This document shows, in pieces, positions 20,558 to 32,995 of a stretch of DNA of 33,759 nucleotides. This stretch comes from Hypsibius dujardini (lineage: Eukaryota; Tardigrada; Eutardigrada; Parachela; Hypsibiidae). A program made the position numbers and the translations under genes. The notes under the pieces are model-generated. The model ran no database searches, was not told the origin of the DNA, and saw only the letters and a program-made list of their open reading frames with translations. Location of the stretch: assembly GCA_001579985.1 (NCBI GenBank), contig LRSR01004504.1, positions 1 to 33,759 on the forward strand, read 5' to 3'. Each line of letters opens with the position of its first letter. Within the stretch, counting starts at the first letter, position 1.

Positions 20558-21386
20558 TTGTGCGTGTGCGGGGGGGCAAGGGTTGGATAGTCAATTTTAA
20601 CCGGTCAGGTGTGCGTGGGCTGAAGAACAAAACGTGCAAGGCATGAGAGTGCTGTCCGCATGTAATACGTCGTAATACGCGATCTTTGATTCTCTATGGG
20701 GACCCGGGCTTAAAATTGCTTGTTCCGATGCACAATCGGGTATATTATGCGTTACGGAAATCTTTTTGCTGCGGATTTTGCATTGAAAGATGAAGCTGGG
20801 AACGACATCTAATTGAAAGCGCATACACAACAAGTGTGGGCACTGCGTATACTTCTGTAAAAAATACGAGCAGCACTATGCCGAGCGTGTATTCTATAAA
20901 GTTTTTCATAGACAATGCGACTGATTTTTTGCGTGCCAAAACCACGCAACCAACGAGCCAATACCACGGATCAGGACGGTGGAATGAAAGATTACACCGG
21001 TGAAAGAGGTAATCCGGTGCATTCTTTAGCTCACAAGCGTTTCTCTCGGAGGGAAAAGTCGGATTTACTAGTTTCTCTGAAATCTGAACAGCGCATCTCA
21101 GTGTGCGAAACTGATGTTACAGTTTACATTTTCCACTGGTCTTATGTATTTTGAACGGCAAAACTAAGTGCTCTATTGCAGATTAGAAACAGTGTGAGCA
21201 TTGATGACTCCGATGTGTTGCTGCAAACTTTAAGCCGCAAAATATAAGGATTTTAACCGAAGCATTGCTTGGGCGTGGACGTGGAGACTTTTTCATATAC
21301 ATGACATTTTCTCAGTCGGCCATCCAATTCGAATTAATACTGTAGAATTCGGACCCCAGTATTTGTACAGTCTGTACATCTTAGTC

Positions 21387-21422
21387 AGACACAGGCAGGC
21401 AGACAGGCAGACCGGCAGACAA

Positions 21423-21454
<32 letters not shown>

Positions 21455-21547
21455 ATAAACAGGCAGGCAGAGAGGCATTCAGGCATTCAGGCAGGCAGGC
21501 AGCAGGCAGACAGACAGTCAGACAGGCAAGCAGACAAGCAGACAAGC

Positions 21548-21614
<67 letters not shown>

Positions 21615-21634
21615 GAAACAGACAGACAGACAGG
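21387..21634. repeat. (CAGA)n/(CAGG)n tetranucleotide array
   Basis: Imperfect CAGG units followed by a purer CAGA block (about 21546-21612). The same tetranucleotide class appears at 23059-23215 (as CTGT) and 32867-33022 (as CAGA). Confidence 0.95.
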
Positions 21635-22341
21635 AAAACAGAAGGCCGGCTCATCGAAGTGTGGACAATTTATGCCTAAGTGGTGCAACTATATACAAAG
21701 TTCTGTACGCAAATGCAGTGGATTGAACAAAATTCACTTTATCCCAAACGATTGTCTAAACACGGACGAAAGAACATATTGCTGCAGTGACATACAGTTA
21801 TGTTAATCTGCAAACTATGGAAGTATTCCTAAAAAAATTCTAACCTTATTTAGTTACCCAATTAGTGGAAGGCCAAAACTTGCGGCACTGGAAGACAGCT
21901 GTGTTGACCTCAATATACAGACCCAATAACTCACCTTGTTTGGGAAAGTCAGAAGAACCGGACCATATGTTTGCGAAAATTCCAATAGATTCTTTGATTA
22001 GAGTATCGGTGAATACAGGCAGAAAACGGCTCAAAAGCCTCTAACAACACTGCACGGTCGCGCAAAATCCGGCTTGCGTTGACTGACAGATGACATAACA
22101 ACAACGAACTTGATTTGTTCATCCCCTCCACGCTGCCTCGGTTAGAACACTAGACCCTAGATGAATTTCAACAGGTTTAACAAAGCGCAGACAAATTACA
22201 CAAATGACCTTGATTGGGGAGGTAGGGGCAGGGACCACACAACACAACCGCCAATTGTTGGCCGCGCATGGACACTGCGATCAAATAGTCAGTGCGGCAG
22301 CGCCACCGCTCGTCCACAAACCGACGATCGCGTACGACCAA

Positions 22342-22342
<1 letters not shown>

Positions 22343-22377
<35 letters not shown>
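22343..22377. repeat. (CA)n microsatellite
   Basis: About 17 uninterrupted CA dinucleotides, intergenic. Confidence 0.95.
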
Positions 22378-22378
<1 letters not shown>

Positions 22379-22743
22379 CAATTCACCATCGGATCGGACG
22401 GACCTCCTGTCCATCCGATCGCCTCGCGGTAGCGATAGGGGGGGGGGGACGGTGAGAAAGCGGCAAAAGGCAAAAGACAACGACAAAGCGTAGTGTTAAC
22501 ACCAGAAAGCACAGAACCAAACAACGGAACTGTTATTGCGTTGACATGATGAGGTGTGTACTTGAGGGAGATGAGCAAATGTTGTCTCGACCGTGCGTTT
22601 TGTCTGCTCACGCTCAACCAGCCAAGGATCAAGAGAGATGGGGTTTCGAGTATGAGTGGTGAGTACTATACTACAACAATGGGTACATGAATACAAGTAC
22701 AAGATGCCGCGAGTAACGAATCCAGGTCTTGATGTGTGTAATT

Positions 22744-23091
22744 TTAGTTGGAAGCTGATGACTCTTGAATGATCCGGCGGATCCAAAGCAAGTAATTGTA
22801 GACATCTGTATAACGAGCCAGTTGTCCAGCAGCGCAGCTTCGACCGAGTCCACCATATCCGAAGCTGGTCGCTCCGACGAGATAGTATCGCGCGAGTTTA
22901 TTGTCGTAGCAGAACAACGGTCCTGTAATTGCGAATCGGGCTAATTACTGAACAGTTCATCCTTGTCTCTAAATGTGATCCACTCCTGGTCTTTCTGAGT
23001 GTCTGAGTGTCTGTGTCCCTGAGTCTCTATGAGTGAGTGTGTCCATCCGCCCCTATATATGTCTGCATGTCTGTCTGTCTGTCTGTCTGCA

Positions 23092-23124
<33 letters not shown>

Positions 23125-26100
23125 TTCTGTCTGTCTGTCTATCTGTCTGCATGTCTATCTGTCTGTCTATCTGTCTGTCTGTCTGTCTGTGTGTCTATCT
23201 ATGTATCTGTCTGCCTGGCTCTTATTTTGTTTGTCTGCTCAGCTGCCTTATTGCCAGATGTATGTTTGACGTCTAGCTGGCAACATATATGGCTTACCTC
23301 CACTATCTCCCTGACATGCGTCCTTTTCTTCGGTACTTCCGATGCAAACTATATTGTCTGTACTAAGTCGAGCGTCGTCGTGCTGGCACCGATCAGAATC
23401 CTTTGCGACAATCGGAACCTAGGAAATGAAAGTAAACCTTCACAATTGCGCCTAATTTTGAAACCCTAAAGTAATCAACCATTAACCTTCAGCCACGATA
23501 AACTGTGAGGCGGTGGTGATTGACAAGCAGCGTCTTGACATCCGTATCCTGACACCACACACTGCTCATCGGCCGACGGACGTTCATCCAGCAGACAGAT
23601 CGCACAGACACAGTCCTGCGAAAAGTCCAGACTTTCATCCAGCTCGATCAACGCAAGGTCATTGGAGATGCCGTTCATGCGTTGTCCGTTCATGAGGAAA
23701 TCAGCATCCGGATGGACGATTATTCGCCGGATCTTGATGTGCTTTCCGCAGTACTGACCGACGGTGGCGCGTGACGGGAAATCCGTCGCCCCGACGGCCA
23801 CAAACATCCTCTCAACCGGTGTCACTTTTTTCGAATCCATATTCCTACATTAAAAAAGGTTAAAAATGCGTAAAGAAAAAAACGAGAATGATTGATTAGA
23901 GTAGCGAAGTACAGAGTGCACGAACACGTTCGATTGCTTACATAGTTACACAGTGCATTGCAGTCAAAACATAGTTCTGCAAAGGAAATTCATCTTAAAA
24001 TGCTTTTCCAATCTTGAAGCTTGTCATCTACAGACACTTCTTACTGGGTTCAAGATCGTTCCACCGCAGTATTCGTATTGGCTGTAATCTTCCGCAAACG
24101 ATAGTACTCCTGCCTATAAAGAACGAACATTTTTTTAACGGGGAAAATGATCACTTTTTAGCAGCTGCAGAATTTTAGAGGATGAACCGACCTGCCAGCA
24201 GATCTCATTCTCCAGCGCGTCCTGTCCTCCAACAATCTTATTATCCACCGCACGCAAGCTCGCATTCCTACCGTCAAGAGCCCGGCCGGTTCCGGCAAAC
24301 TGCTGCCCACCCAGTCCGAAAATGTCCGACTTGGAATTGCCCGGCAGACCACAGGTCAACGGCAAGTCCGCCGAGGGTGTCGATGCTTCCGTAACGGACG
24401 GTACCGTCGAGGTAATCTCACTGGACTCTGCAGCCGTGGTCGGAAGGGTAGTTCCTGTGTCTGTCGTAGTCGGCTCGACCGAGGAACCTGTGGTGGTGGC
24501 GTTAGTTACCGGCGAACTCGTCGTCGTGGAACTGACCACTCGCGTGGTGGTACCGCTGCTACTTCCGGTGGTAACATCAGCGGTGCTGTTTCCGATAGTG
24601 GTGGTGGAAGGTTCTGTGGTTGTCTGAATGGTAGCATTCGTATTGGTATTGGGAGTCGTTGTCTGCAGAGTGATGTTAACAGTTGTTTGAGAAGTTGAGG
24701 AAGGGGAAGTTGTGGCGTCGGTTGTCGTGCTGCTCGGCACGAGTGATGATGTCGCATTCTCAGCGGTAGAGATGGTCACCGTAGTCGGTCGAGATGTTGT
24801 CGGACGCGGAGGTGGCTGTGGGGTGGTCGGAGTCGGTGGGACGATCGGAGTCGGTGGGACGGTCGGTTGACTCGGAACCGGAGGGATAGATGGAGTGGGC
24901 GGGATTTGAGGGATGGCTGGCGGGACAGGCGGCCCATTGTCGAAGGCACAGAATGCGGTACCTTGAGGACTGTATCCGGGTAGGCAGGTGCTATAAATAG
25001 ACAGTGATAAGAAAAAATCCTACTTTTGTGGTTAAAAAAAACATCTTTAAGGACCCGTTTTTATTTCCGGCTTGTAAAATAAAAGCCTTCATAAAATATG
25101 CATATCAACAAATATATTTAAATATACAAATAAATAAATGCATAAAAATTTAAATATATCAATAAATGTTTTATCAATAAAGTGTATAATTAAAGTAATG
25201 TATAACTTAAGTAATGTATAAGTGTATATTATAAGATATCAATCAATTGGTAAGGCATGTATAGTTTAGGCGTACCAGTAGCCTTGATTTGGGATGTAGG
25301 GATGCGGCGAGCAGATGGAGTTGCGGACCGCGCAGGGGAAGTAGATCATGTAGCACTGGCTGTCGACATAGCTCTGCAGCGTGTTGCGTTGCTGTAAAAC
25401 TGGAAAGGACAACCCGACGTGAGATCGTTTGAAAAGTATTTTTTTTGGAGGGACAAGGGCGGGTTATATACCCCGGTTCGTCGTTCCGTTCGTTGCGGAC
25501 GCATCTGCAAAACGAAAAGTACATTCCACCATCTCGTTAATAATGCCGTAACCTTGAAGAAAGACTTGACCGTGAAGCACACCCACTTGCACAGAGTCGT
25601 GTGATCGGGTCGAGCTGAAATCCGACCTTGCAAGCGCAGACGCGGCTTGTCGAGTCACAGTAGGAGCTCTCCACGAAGGCACTGCAGTCGGAAAAGTTCG
25701 ACGCACACGAGTTTCCAATGACATCTAGAGAAAGATACATCGCCAAGAAGTGTTTGTCTTCCATGTCGACGGCAAGAAAAAAATCGCGCAAATTCAGCCT
25801 GACCTTCACATGATGTCGACGCTTCGGTGGCGTTGTCAGGGATAGTGGAGGTCAGCCGCAGGAATAGTTTCCTACCCGCTGAACTGTCCGGCCGCAATCC
25901 GGCCTTTATTCAAAAGGGAAACTTATTTATAGCTAGACAATTTATCAAATTTACCAAATTTATCAAATTTATCAAATTTTGTCGATATTTTTAGGAAAAA
26001 CGCACCACACACTGACACCGCTGGGTGAGGCTCCTGGGGTTGACCACGCCCTCGGTGGCGCGTGGCAGGGCACATTCAGCGTTCTGGATGGTCTTGCAGT

Positions 26101-27409
26101 GCTCCTCATGACCGAGGCATTCCGCCCCGAGCACCACTGCATTTAATTGAGAATGAATCTGCGAATAAGTGCCGCAAGACAGAGGAGAACTGCTCTTGGA
26201 ACACACCTGAGCAGCGACTCAGCTCAATCAGCTTGCCCGAATTGCTGTCAGGCGCAGCGATGACCGAACTGTTCTTCCGGTAAGCGAAGCCTGCCTTGCA
26301 GACGCAAGTGTGTGTCCCGGAGAGGTCGCACACCGAATGCGGGACGTATTGCGTGCATTGCCCAAGTGATGAGCACGCCAGTCCTATGACATCTGCAAAT
26401 AAATCCAGAATAAAACTATCGGTCGGTTTTTTATTGTGCTTCTAGCATGATTGCCATACCTTTGCAGGTGTTGTTAACCTTGAGGTATGTATCCGCGCAG
26501 ACGCAGATTCCATTTCCGCACCACATCTGGTCGCCGCAGTCTTCGGCAATGTCGCACTCGGGCTTGAGGGTAATCTGAGTAGACCCTAGAACAGAAACTA
26601 TATTCGTGTGATCACTCCGTCTAATAAAGTTTTCGAACGAATGTCCAAATGGGATAAGGAGTCCCGATGACGTCTTGTGATGTATTTTGAAAAAAAACAA
26701 CATAAAAATTAAAAGTTGTAAACCTAAACTACTTCTGTAAAAAACATGTTGGAAACGGAAAAACATTTACAAAAGAACCAATGATTTTAGAAGTTCCAAC
26801 CTACCGATAGATTGGTTTGCTTTCAAAACTGGCACTTTGCTCGGTACAGTAAAGCCAACGGTCGATGTTTCAAGCCATGTTGTAATGTTTGTTGCAGTAA
26901 CAGTTGACTGAATCAGATCGGACAAGGTCGTCGACCAAATGGCTGATGTGGTAGCCGCTGACGGAGGAGCCTGTGAAGTAGACTGGACAAACGTTGTGTT
27001 GATTTCTGTAAATAATATGTGCCGTTTACAGTTTGTTTCACAATTCACAGGAGAGAGAGAAAAAAACCCATCACAACCCATCAAAACCCATCACAACCCA
27101 TCAAACCCATCACAACCCATCAAAACCCATCACAACCCATCAAAACCCATCACAACCCATCAAACCCCATCCAAAATGTGAAGAAGGAAAAGTCTACGTA
27201 CCGGGAATGTCAACTGCAATCGCATTGGAGTCAGTCACGTTGAATGCCATGACATGTCTCAACTGAAAATTGAGATATATAATTTCTTTATTTCTGAAAT
27301 ATGGTTCAGTACGGTGACGGTCATCCTAGTTTTCAAAAAAAATCAGGCGTACCTTAAAGACCAGTAACAACAGGAGAACCCACCAGGTCACCTTTTTTCC
27401 CCTCATCAT
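22744..27409 (-). CDS. Mosaic trypsin-like serine protease (EGF-like modules, mucin-type stalk, S1 domain)
   Basis: Exons on the minus strand: 27409-27353, 27262-27202, 27005-26805, 26585-26460, 26392-26207, 26136-26006, 25903-25804, 25724-25591, 25391-25276, 24990-24192, 24113-24045, 23976-23942, 23844-23487, 23418-23298 and 22922-22744, about 890 residues. A 33-bp exon at 25504-25472 is possible. The N-terminus has a short hydrophobic core (WWVLLLLLVF), serving as signal peptide or anchor. A Thr-rich segment follows, then about four Cys-rich EGF-like units (for example GNGICVCADTYLKVNNTC). The exon at 24990-24192 holds a Pro-rich then Thr/Ser-rich stalk of about 200 residues. The protease domain starts KIVGGQDA. 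The catalytic triad is His in TAMHC, Asp in SNDLALIEL and Ser in GDSGGP. Asp six residues before that Ser predicts Lys/Arg cleavage. A stalk Cys (CGLPG) and the domain Cys (VCAICL) suit a disulfide-linked two-chain enzyme. Likely extracellular; substrate unknown. Confidence 0.9.
23059..23215. repeat. (CTGT)n array in the last protease intron
   Basis: Imperfect CTGT units with interspersed CATGT, CTAT and CTTT. The array lies between the exon carrying the catalytic serine and the final exon. It generates long but meaningless open frames such as CLSVCLSV in all three frames. Confidence 0.95.
25060..25240. repeat. AT-rich low-complexity tract in a protease intron
   Basis: Words such as AAATATAT, AAATAAAT and AAGTAATGTATA recur through this intron. 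No coding signal is seen. Confidence 0.75.
27061..27175. repeat. 10-bp minisatellite (ACCCATCAMA) in protease intron 2
   Basis: About eleven copies of ACCCATCACA or ACCCATCAAA, mostly alternating. They lie between the second and third protease exons. Confidence 0.93.
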
Positions 27410-27942
27410 TGCAGCGTGGTATTAAAAAGGCACCGTAGACTTTTCAATGGACGGGACAGAGCAACGTTGCGAGACAGAAAGCAGACAACTGCGGCTGTGT
27501 TGTGCTCAGTGACCACTGGTCGTCTGAACCGACATCATCACACAAGGCTGAATCGACAGCACACAAGGCTGAGATTTTGGAAAGTCCCAATCATGAAAAT
27601 ATGCAGACAAAGATTGCCCAAGGCGACAGAAAGTCATCCCCATCGAAGGGAGCCTTATCTTGTCTCGTCAGTCGCGCTGACAGAGCAGTCGATATGCAAA
27701 GCATCACTCCCATCTGGACATCACTGGCAGCTTCCATTATCGACCACTCATAATTCCGGGGCCCCTATAACGATGTTATTCATTCCTCCGAAGCTGACCG
27801 ACAGACGACGGCGGAGATTATGCAAACTCCGGCGCCTGGCTTCCCCTCGCACTGCCCATGGGTGGACAGTGGGCAGTTGGAGCGAAATTGCCAGACAGTG
27901 TCGGCGGTGTTGGAACGCGGTTAAGCTAGCTAGCTGCGTTAG

Positions 27943-28175
27943 ATACTATATATATAATATATATACATATATATACATATATATAATATATTTACATATA
28001 TACATATACATACAAATGTATAATATATATACATATACACATATATATAATATATATACATATACATATATATATAATATATATACATATATACATATAC
28101 ATACAAATATATAATATATATACATATATACATATACATACATATATATAATATATATACATATACATACATATA
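27943..28175. repeat. (TATACA)n/(TA)n low-complexity block
   Basis: Repeated ATATATACATATATA and CATATACATACA words. All open frames across it consist only of Tyr, Ile, Met, Val and Cys. Confidence 0.93.
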
Positions 28176-29035
28176 TTTAATTTGTGCATTTGTACACGTC
28201 ATTTTTTACTATTCTGTCGATTGATTGTTGATTGATTTGATTTGACGTTTTTCAATCTCTCAAGCCGAGAATGCAAAGCCAACCCACCAAGCACGCAAAA
28301 GTAGTGTATAAGTAGAAATAAGAGCTTGCTTCTTTTGGTTAATGCCGGAAGTGAACGGGAGAGTCGTCGCATCTAGTGATTACAAAATTTATATGGAACA
28401 ACTAACTGGTTGGGCGACAATTTTTTTCTTAAAACCAGATGATTATGTGAAGAGGCGAAAACACATAGTTTCGTAGAGTCCTTTAATATGTCAACTAGAC
28501 GTATTAAGCAACGTTTTGTGAAAATGTGATCGAGAAATATAAATCTTTGAAAAGAACGGCCAGATTCTGGCCGAACTTGGCGGACTCAAAATCGCCAACT
28601 TTACAAAACAAGCGCTGGGGCTAACAATTTTCATTGCACTTGCTAAAACTCAAATTCGCATGACAGTCAACTCACCTAGACATTTGCTGTTAGAAGAATT
28701 TAAGGGTTTTGAGCAACGGTAAAACTTAGAAACTCATTCAAAGTTGAGTAAATGTTTGCGGTGGACCCTGCATTTTTCGCCCATTTATAAATTGTACAGA
28801 TGTTACCTCCTTTTTAGAAGGATCGAATATATTCGTCGGAAGGTGATAATTGGGTATTAAAATTTGATACACATCTATGGACCTCACGGTCATTTTTTGA
28901 TTAGCCGTTAATTTTCTGTATTGATTACCTAATTTTTTACCTCATATATAATATATAATATATTTTCCTTATATACTTTTTCCATATTCGAAATATCAGA
29001 AATTTCTTAAACCCAAAGTCCTACCCAAAGGTCCC

Positions 29036-29282
29036 CACCTTGTGGTCTCCCTTGTGGTCTCCCTTGTGGTCTCCCTTGTGGGTCTCCGTGGTGGGTTTCC
29101 CTTGTGGATCACCCTGGTGGGTCTCCGTGGTGGGTTTCCCTGGTGGGTTTCCCTGGTGGGTCTCCTTTTTGGGTCTCCGTTGTGGGTCTCCCTGGTGGGT
29201 CTCCCTGGTGGGTTTCCCTTATGGGTCTCCCTGGTGGGTCTCCTTTTTGGGTCTCCGTTGTGGGTCTCCTTTGTGGGTTTCC
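29036..29282. repeat. 12-13-bp minisatellite, about 19 copies, upstream of the kinesin gene
   Basis: The unit is CTGGTGGGTCTCC or variants (CTGGTGGGTTTCC, TTTTTGGGTCTCC, GTTGTGGGTCTCC). The first copies are 12 bp (CTTGTGGTCTCC). A block of several units is itself repeated, as shown by two TTTTTGGGTCTCC-GTTGTGGGTCTCC pairs. The array ends about 270 bp before the kinesin start codon. Confidence 0.93.
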
Positions 29283-29550
29283 ATAGGAACTGTAAATATA
29301 AGGTACCCCTAACCGGATTGATAAATTTGCTTTGCTCTGCCAGATATCGATTCTGTCGTGCGTTCAGGCGCGATCACATTCAGCTCACAGCACCGACAAT
29401 CCACAAACACACCATGGCAAAAATATCGATTGCAACTAGCAGTCAGTTTTCAGCAGAAAGCAATCCTCATCACTGCATTGATATCGCACGGCACCAAACT
29501 TCAGAATCCGGCAACAAAACTTCACTTCACGGTTGCAGTTCTGGCGATTT

Positions 29551-32500
29551 ATGGCGGAGAACGAAGCTCCCGGGGAACGGAATGAGAATATCCGGGTGGT
29601 GGTGCGGGGTCGGCCCCTGTCCACGGGGGAACTGGAAGCGGGCTATGAGAGTATCGTGCATTTCGATTCCGTCCAGCAGACCGTCGCACTGAAAGATCCG
29701 CACAGCGGTGCGGTCAAGTCCTTCACCTTCGACCATGTCTTCGGACCGGATTCCACTCAACCGGACATCTTTAACGAGGTGGCAAGACCGATCATCGACA
29801 ATGTCTTGGAGGGCTACAACGGCACCATTTTCGCTTATGGACAAACGGGCAGCGGTAAGTGAATCGATTAACACTTTGTACAGAATAATATAAGATAAGA
29901 AATTATTTCTTATACACGAGATATAATAGAAGAGATTTTCAGAGATGGATTTTCAAAACTTCTCCAATTTTTTTTCTATATTAGTTCAATATTAATGATG
30001 ATTTGAAAAATGAATTTCATGGGCGAATCTCCGAGAATTTTTTTTACGAATTTTCAAAGTTACGAAAACACTGGAATATTCCGTTTTGCTTGATCTTCAC
30101 CGTGAAAATGACGATTCTTCAAAATGCGCTGAATATTTTCTTTTGTATTATTTTTATATTATTTTGAGATTGTTCTGAGAGTTTCCTATTCCAAATTTCG
30201 CTTGAAATCGATGGGCACAAACCAAATACTATTCGGAGACAAGGGGGCGGAGCTATGGACAGTTTTCAAAACGGACCGAAAATTCCAGTGAAGCTTTCCG
30301 GAGTTGGCGTGTAGCTCCGCCCCCTGAGGTGTGAAAAAATATTTGGACGATGCCAATGAATTTCCAATTAAATTTGAGGATGCGGCAGCATCAAAATAAT
30401 TATTATTAATGCATTTTCATAATTCTCCATTTTTAGAGCAAGATCAAGCAAAACGGAATTTTCCAGTGTGTTTTCGTGACTTTGAAATTTCGTAAAAAAA
30501 ATTTGCTCGGAGATTTGCCGATGAAATATAATAATTTTTTTAAATCATTATTAACATTAAAATAATTTAGAAAAAACAATTGGAAACGTAACTGTTCACG
30601 AGGACGTCAGATTATATTTACGGCCTCCAACAGGTGGCAGCACCCAAAATGGCATTCTTGTTCCGAGCCGTTTGTGAACGAAACGCGGACGCTAAAAAAA
30701 TACACAGACTACGAAAGTGCAGTTACAGTGCAATTTAGAAACCGGATTTCAGTTTGTAGTTAGATGAAAGTGTTCTACTCTTGATTTCAGGGAAGACGCA
30801 CACGATGGAGGGCGGCAGTGGGAAAGCAGAGCTGCGCGGAATCATTCCCAACTCCTTCGCCCACATTTTCGGCCAGATCGCCAAGGCGGAAGCGCATCAG
30901 AAATTCCTCGTCCGAGTGTCTTACTTCGAAATCTACATGGAACAGATCCGAGACTTGCTTTCGAAAAAAACCGACCGCGAAAAGGTTCTGGTGACGGGCC
31001 TTGAAGTCAAGGAAGACAAAGAAAAGGGTAATGCAATGATCGCGTGGTTCCTTTCGTTCTGCTGTCGTTCATTCATTGTCTGGCTTGATTAGGTGTCTAC
31101 GTGAAGGGTCTGACCGAGCAAGTCGTGCACTCCGCGGACGATCTCGACAAAATAATGGCGCTCGGGAAGAAGAACCGAGTGACCGGGGCGACGAAGATGA
31201 ACGCCCATAGCTCCCGATCGCACGCCATCTTCAGTGTGACCATTGAGCGGAGTGAACGGATCAGTGATGGTCGGCTACATATCTGCGTGGGAAAGCTCAA
31301 TCTCGTCGACCTCGCAGGATCGGAACGGCAGTCGTAAGTGTGAAGCAACATACAGTCACAGAAGTCAGTTTTGTCTAATATTCTAACACACAACTCTGAC
31401 TAGAGATAGGCAGAAGAGAAAACTGTTAGGGACATACAGGTAAGGTCCAAATAGACTAGACTTAACCATTTGTCTGAAACAGATAGACAAAAGAGAAAAC
31501 TGTTAGGGGCATACAGATAAGGTCCAACTAGACTAGACTTGACCATTTGTCTGAAAACAGATAGGCAGAAGAGAAAACTGTTATAATTAGAGACATACAG
31601 GTAAGGTCCAATTAGGGTTAACTATTTGTCTGAAAACTAATGTCGAACGTCAAAACAATGCTGTCTAGTTCTTTTCGTCTGTATTGGAACACAGGAACAG
31701 TATCATTTCTAAACTGGGAAGGTTTTTTATCTTGCACCAATGAGCGCAGCGAGGTGTCGTTAAGGAGTTTCGTAGAAAAGAGTCTTGAGAGAAAGAGTGG
31801 CTTCCCTTGATTAAGGTAGAACAGGCAGTGTCAATCACAGATATATATAATGATACTATGCGATATAAATTACTGTAAATCTCACATTAACAGAAATCAT
31901 GACAGTAGTAACCATTACGACTCTGAACCATACTAGGAATTTTGAGGCGTTAATTTTTGTCTAGGAAATCCGAAGCCGTTGATGACCGACTGAAGGAAGC
32001 CGCCAAAATCAACCACGGACTCAGCAATCTGGGTAACGTGATTGCCGCGCTAACCGACGGCAAGAGCACCCACGTCCCGTACCGGAACTCCAAGCTCACC
32101 CGAATCCTACAGGACTCTCTGGGTATGCATTCTTACACACGTGGCAAAAACCTTGCGCTAACCGAATCAAGCACTTTAACTCGGAGTTGTGTACAACAGC
32201 TATGCGTCGAAAGAGTGCAATGACTTGACTCGGTTAGCGCAAGGTTTTTTGCCGCGTATGTATGTATCAGATGTACAGTAACAATGCTGTTCAACAGACA
32301 GGGGATCATCACTTTAGTCTGTCCGGTCCCTCGAGGGCGATACTCATCAGCAGCATTCATGTATATTCAATTTTTCCCCCTCCTTTTATTTACCCTTGCG
32401 TCCGTTTAGGCGGCAACTCCAAGACGGTCATGTGTGCAAACCTCGGTCCCGCCAATTACAATCATGAGGAGACTATGAACACACTCCGTTATGCCACACG

Positions 32501-32924
32501 CGCCAAGTGGATCAAGAATGCAGCGAAAATCAATGAGGACCCCAAGGACGCCGTTCTGAAGCGGTTGGAGGAGGAAATCCAGGCACTTCGCCGGCAACTG
32601 AACGGTTCCGGCGATACGGGTCGAAACTCGGAGGAGGAGGAAGAGGATGCGGAAGACGCCAAGCGTCGCATAGCTCTTCAAAAGGAAAGAAAAGAACGCC
32701 GGGATGCGCGGGCTCGAGAGCTGAGTCAGATGCAAGTAAGTGCACCGGAAGAAGAAAACATCTGCGATGGTGAAAGCCGGATGCCGACGCGAGGCAACAC
32801 GGCAGGCACACCGGGTAGAAAAGCCTTTAAAGTGGCCAGAACAACCACCTGGGCCGCTCAGCGCCGACAGGCAGACAGACCGACCGAAAAACAGACAGAC
32901 ATACAGACATACAAACACAGATAT

Positions 32925-32995
<71 letters not shown>

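Larger units (their letters stand above)
20558..22743. other. Intergenic region rich in simple repeats
   Basis: About 2.2 kb. It contains the (CAGA)n/(CAGG)n array (21387-21634) and a (CA)n run (22343-22377). A short minus-strand frame at 20912-20745 begins MKNFIEYTLGIVLLVFF, like a signal peptide, but nothing else supports a gene. A minus-strand stretch near 21940-22048 is flanked by possible splice sites but has no recognisable family. Confidence 0.5.
27410..29550. other. Intergenic interval between divergent protease (-) and kinesin (+)
   Basis: About 2.1 kb holding both promoters, an AT dinucleotide-rich block (27943-28175) and a 13-bp minisatellite (29036-29282). A 232-codon plus-strand frame from 27416 has no family resemblance and runs into the AT repeat, so it is not called. 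Confidence 0.55.

Noticed and set aside
19901-20590. 229-codon plus-strand open frame over the CTR-like gene
   Set aside because: It is the antisense shadow of a GC-rich coding exon. The minus-strand frame has clear CTR-family motifs, while this one is low-complexity Glu/Gly/Arg/Val.
20745-20912. Short minus-strand frame beginning with a signal-peptide-like segment
   Set aside because: Only about 55 codons, with no splice partner, no conserved cysteines or processing sites, and no supporting promoter or polyadenylation signal.
21846-22048. Minus-strand exon-like stretch (FANIWSGSSDFPKQ) followed by a GTGAGT donor
   Set aside because: One plausible exon only. I could not find neighbours in frame or a recognisable family.
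23029-23469. Frames reading CLSVCLSV
   Set aside because: Translation of the CTGT microsatellite inside a protease intron.
27416-28114. 232-codon plus-strand frame
   Set aside because: No family resemblance, no splice context, and it ends in the TATACA repeat, where it reads only Tyr and Ile.
29042-29692. 216-codon frame rich in GGFPWWVSLVG
   Set aside because: It is the translation of the 13-bp minisatellite running into the kinesin first exon in the wrong frame.
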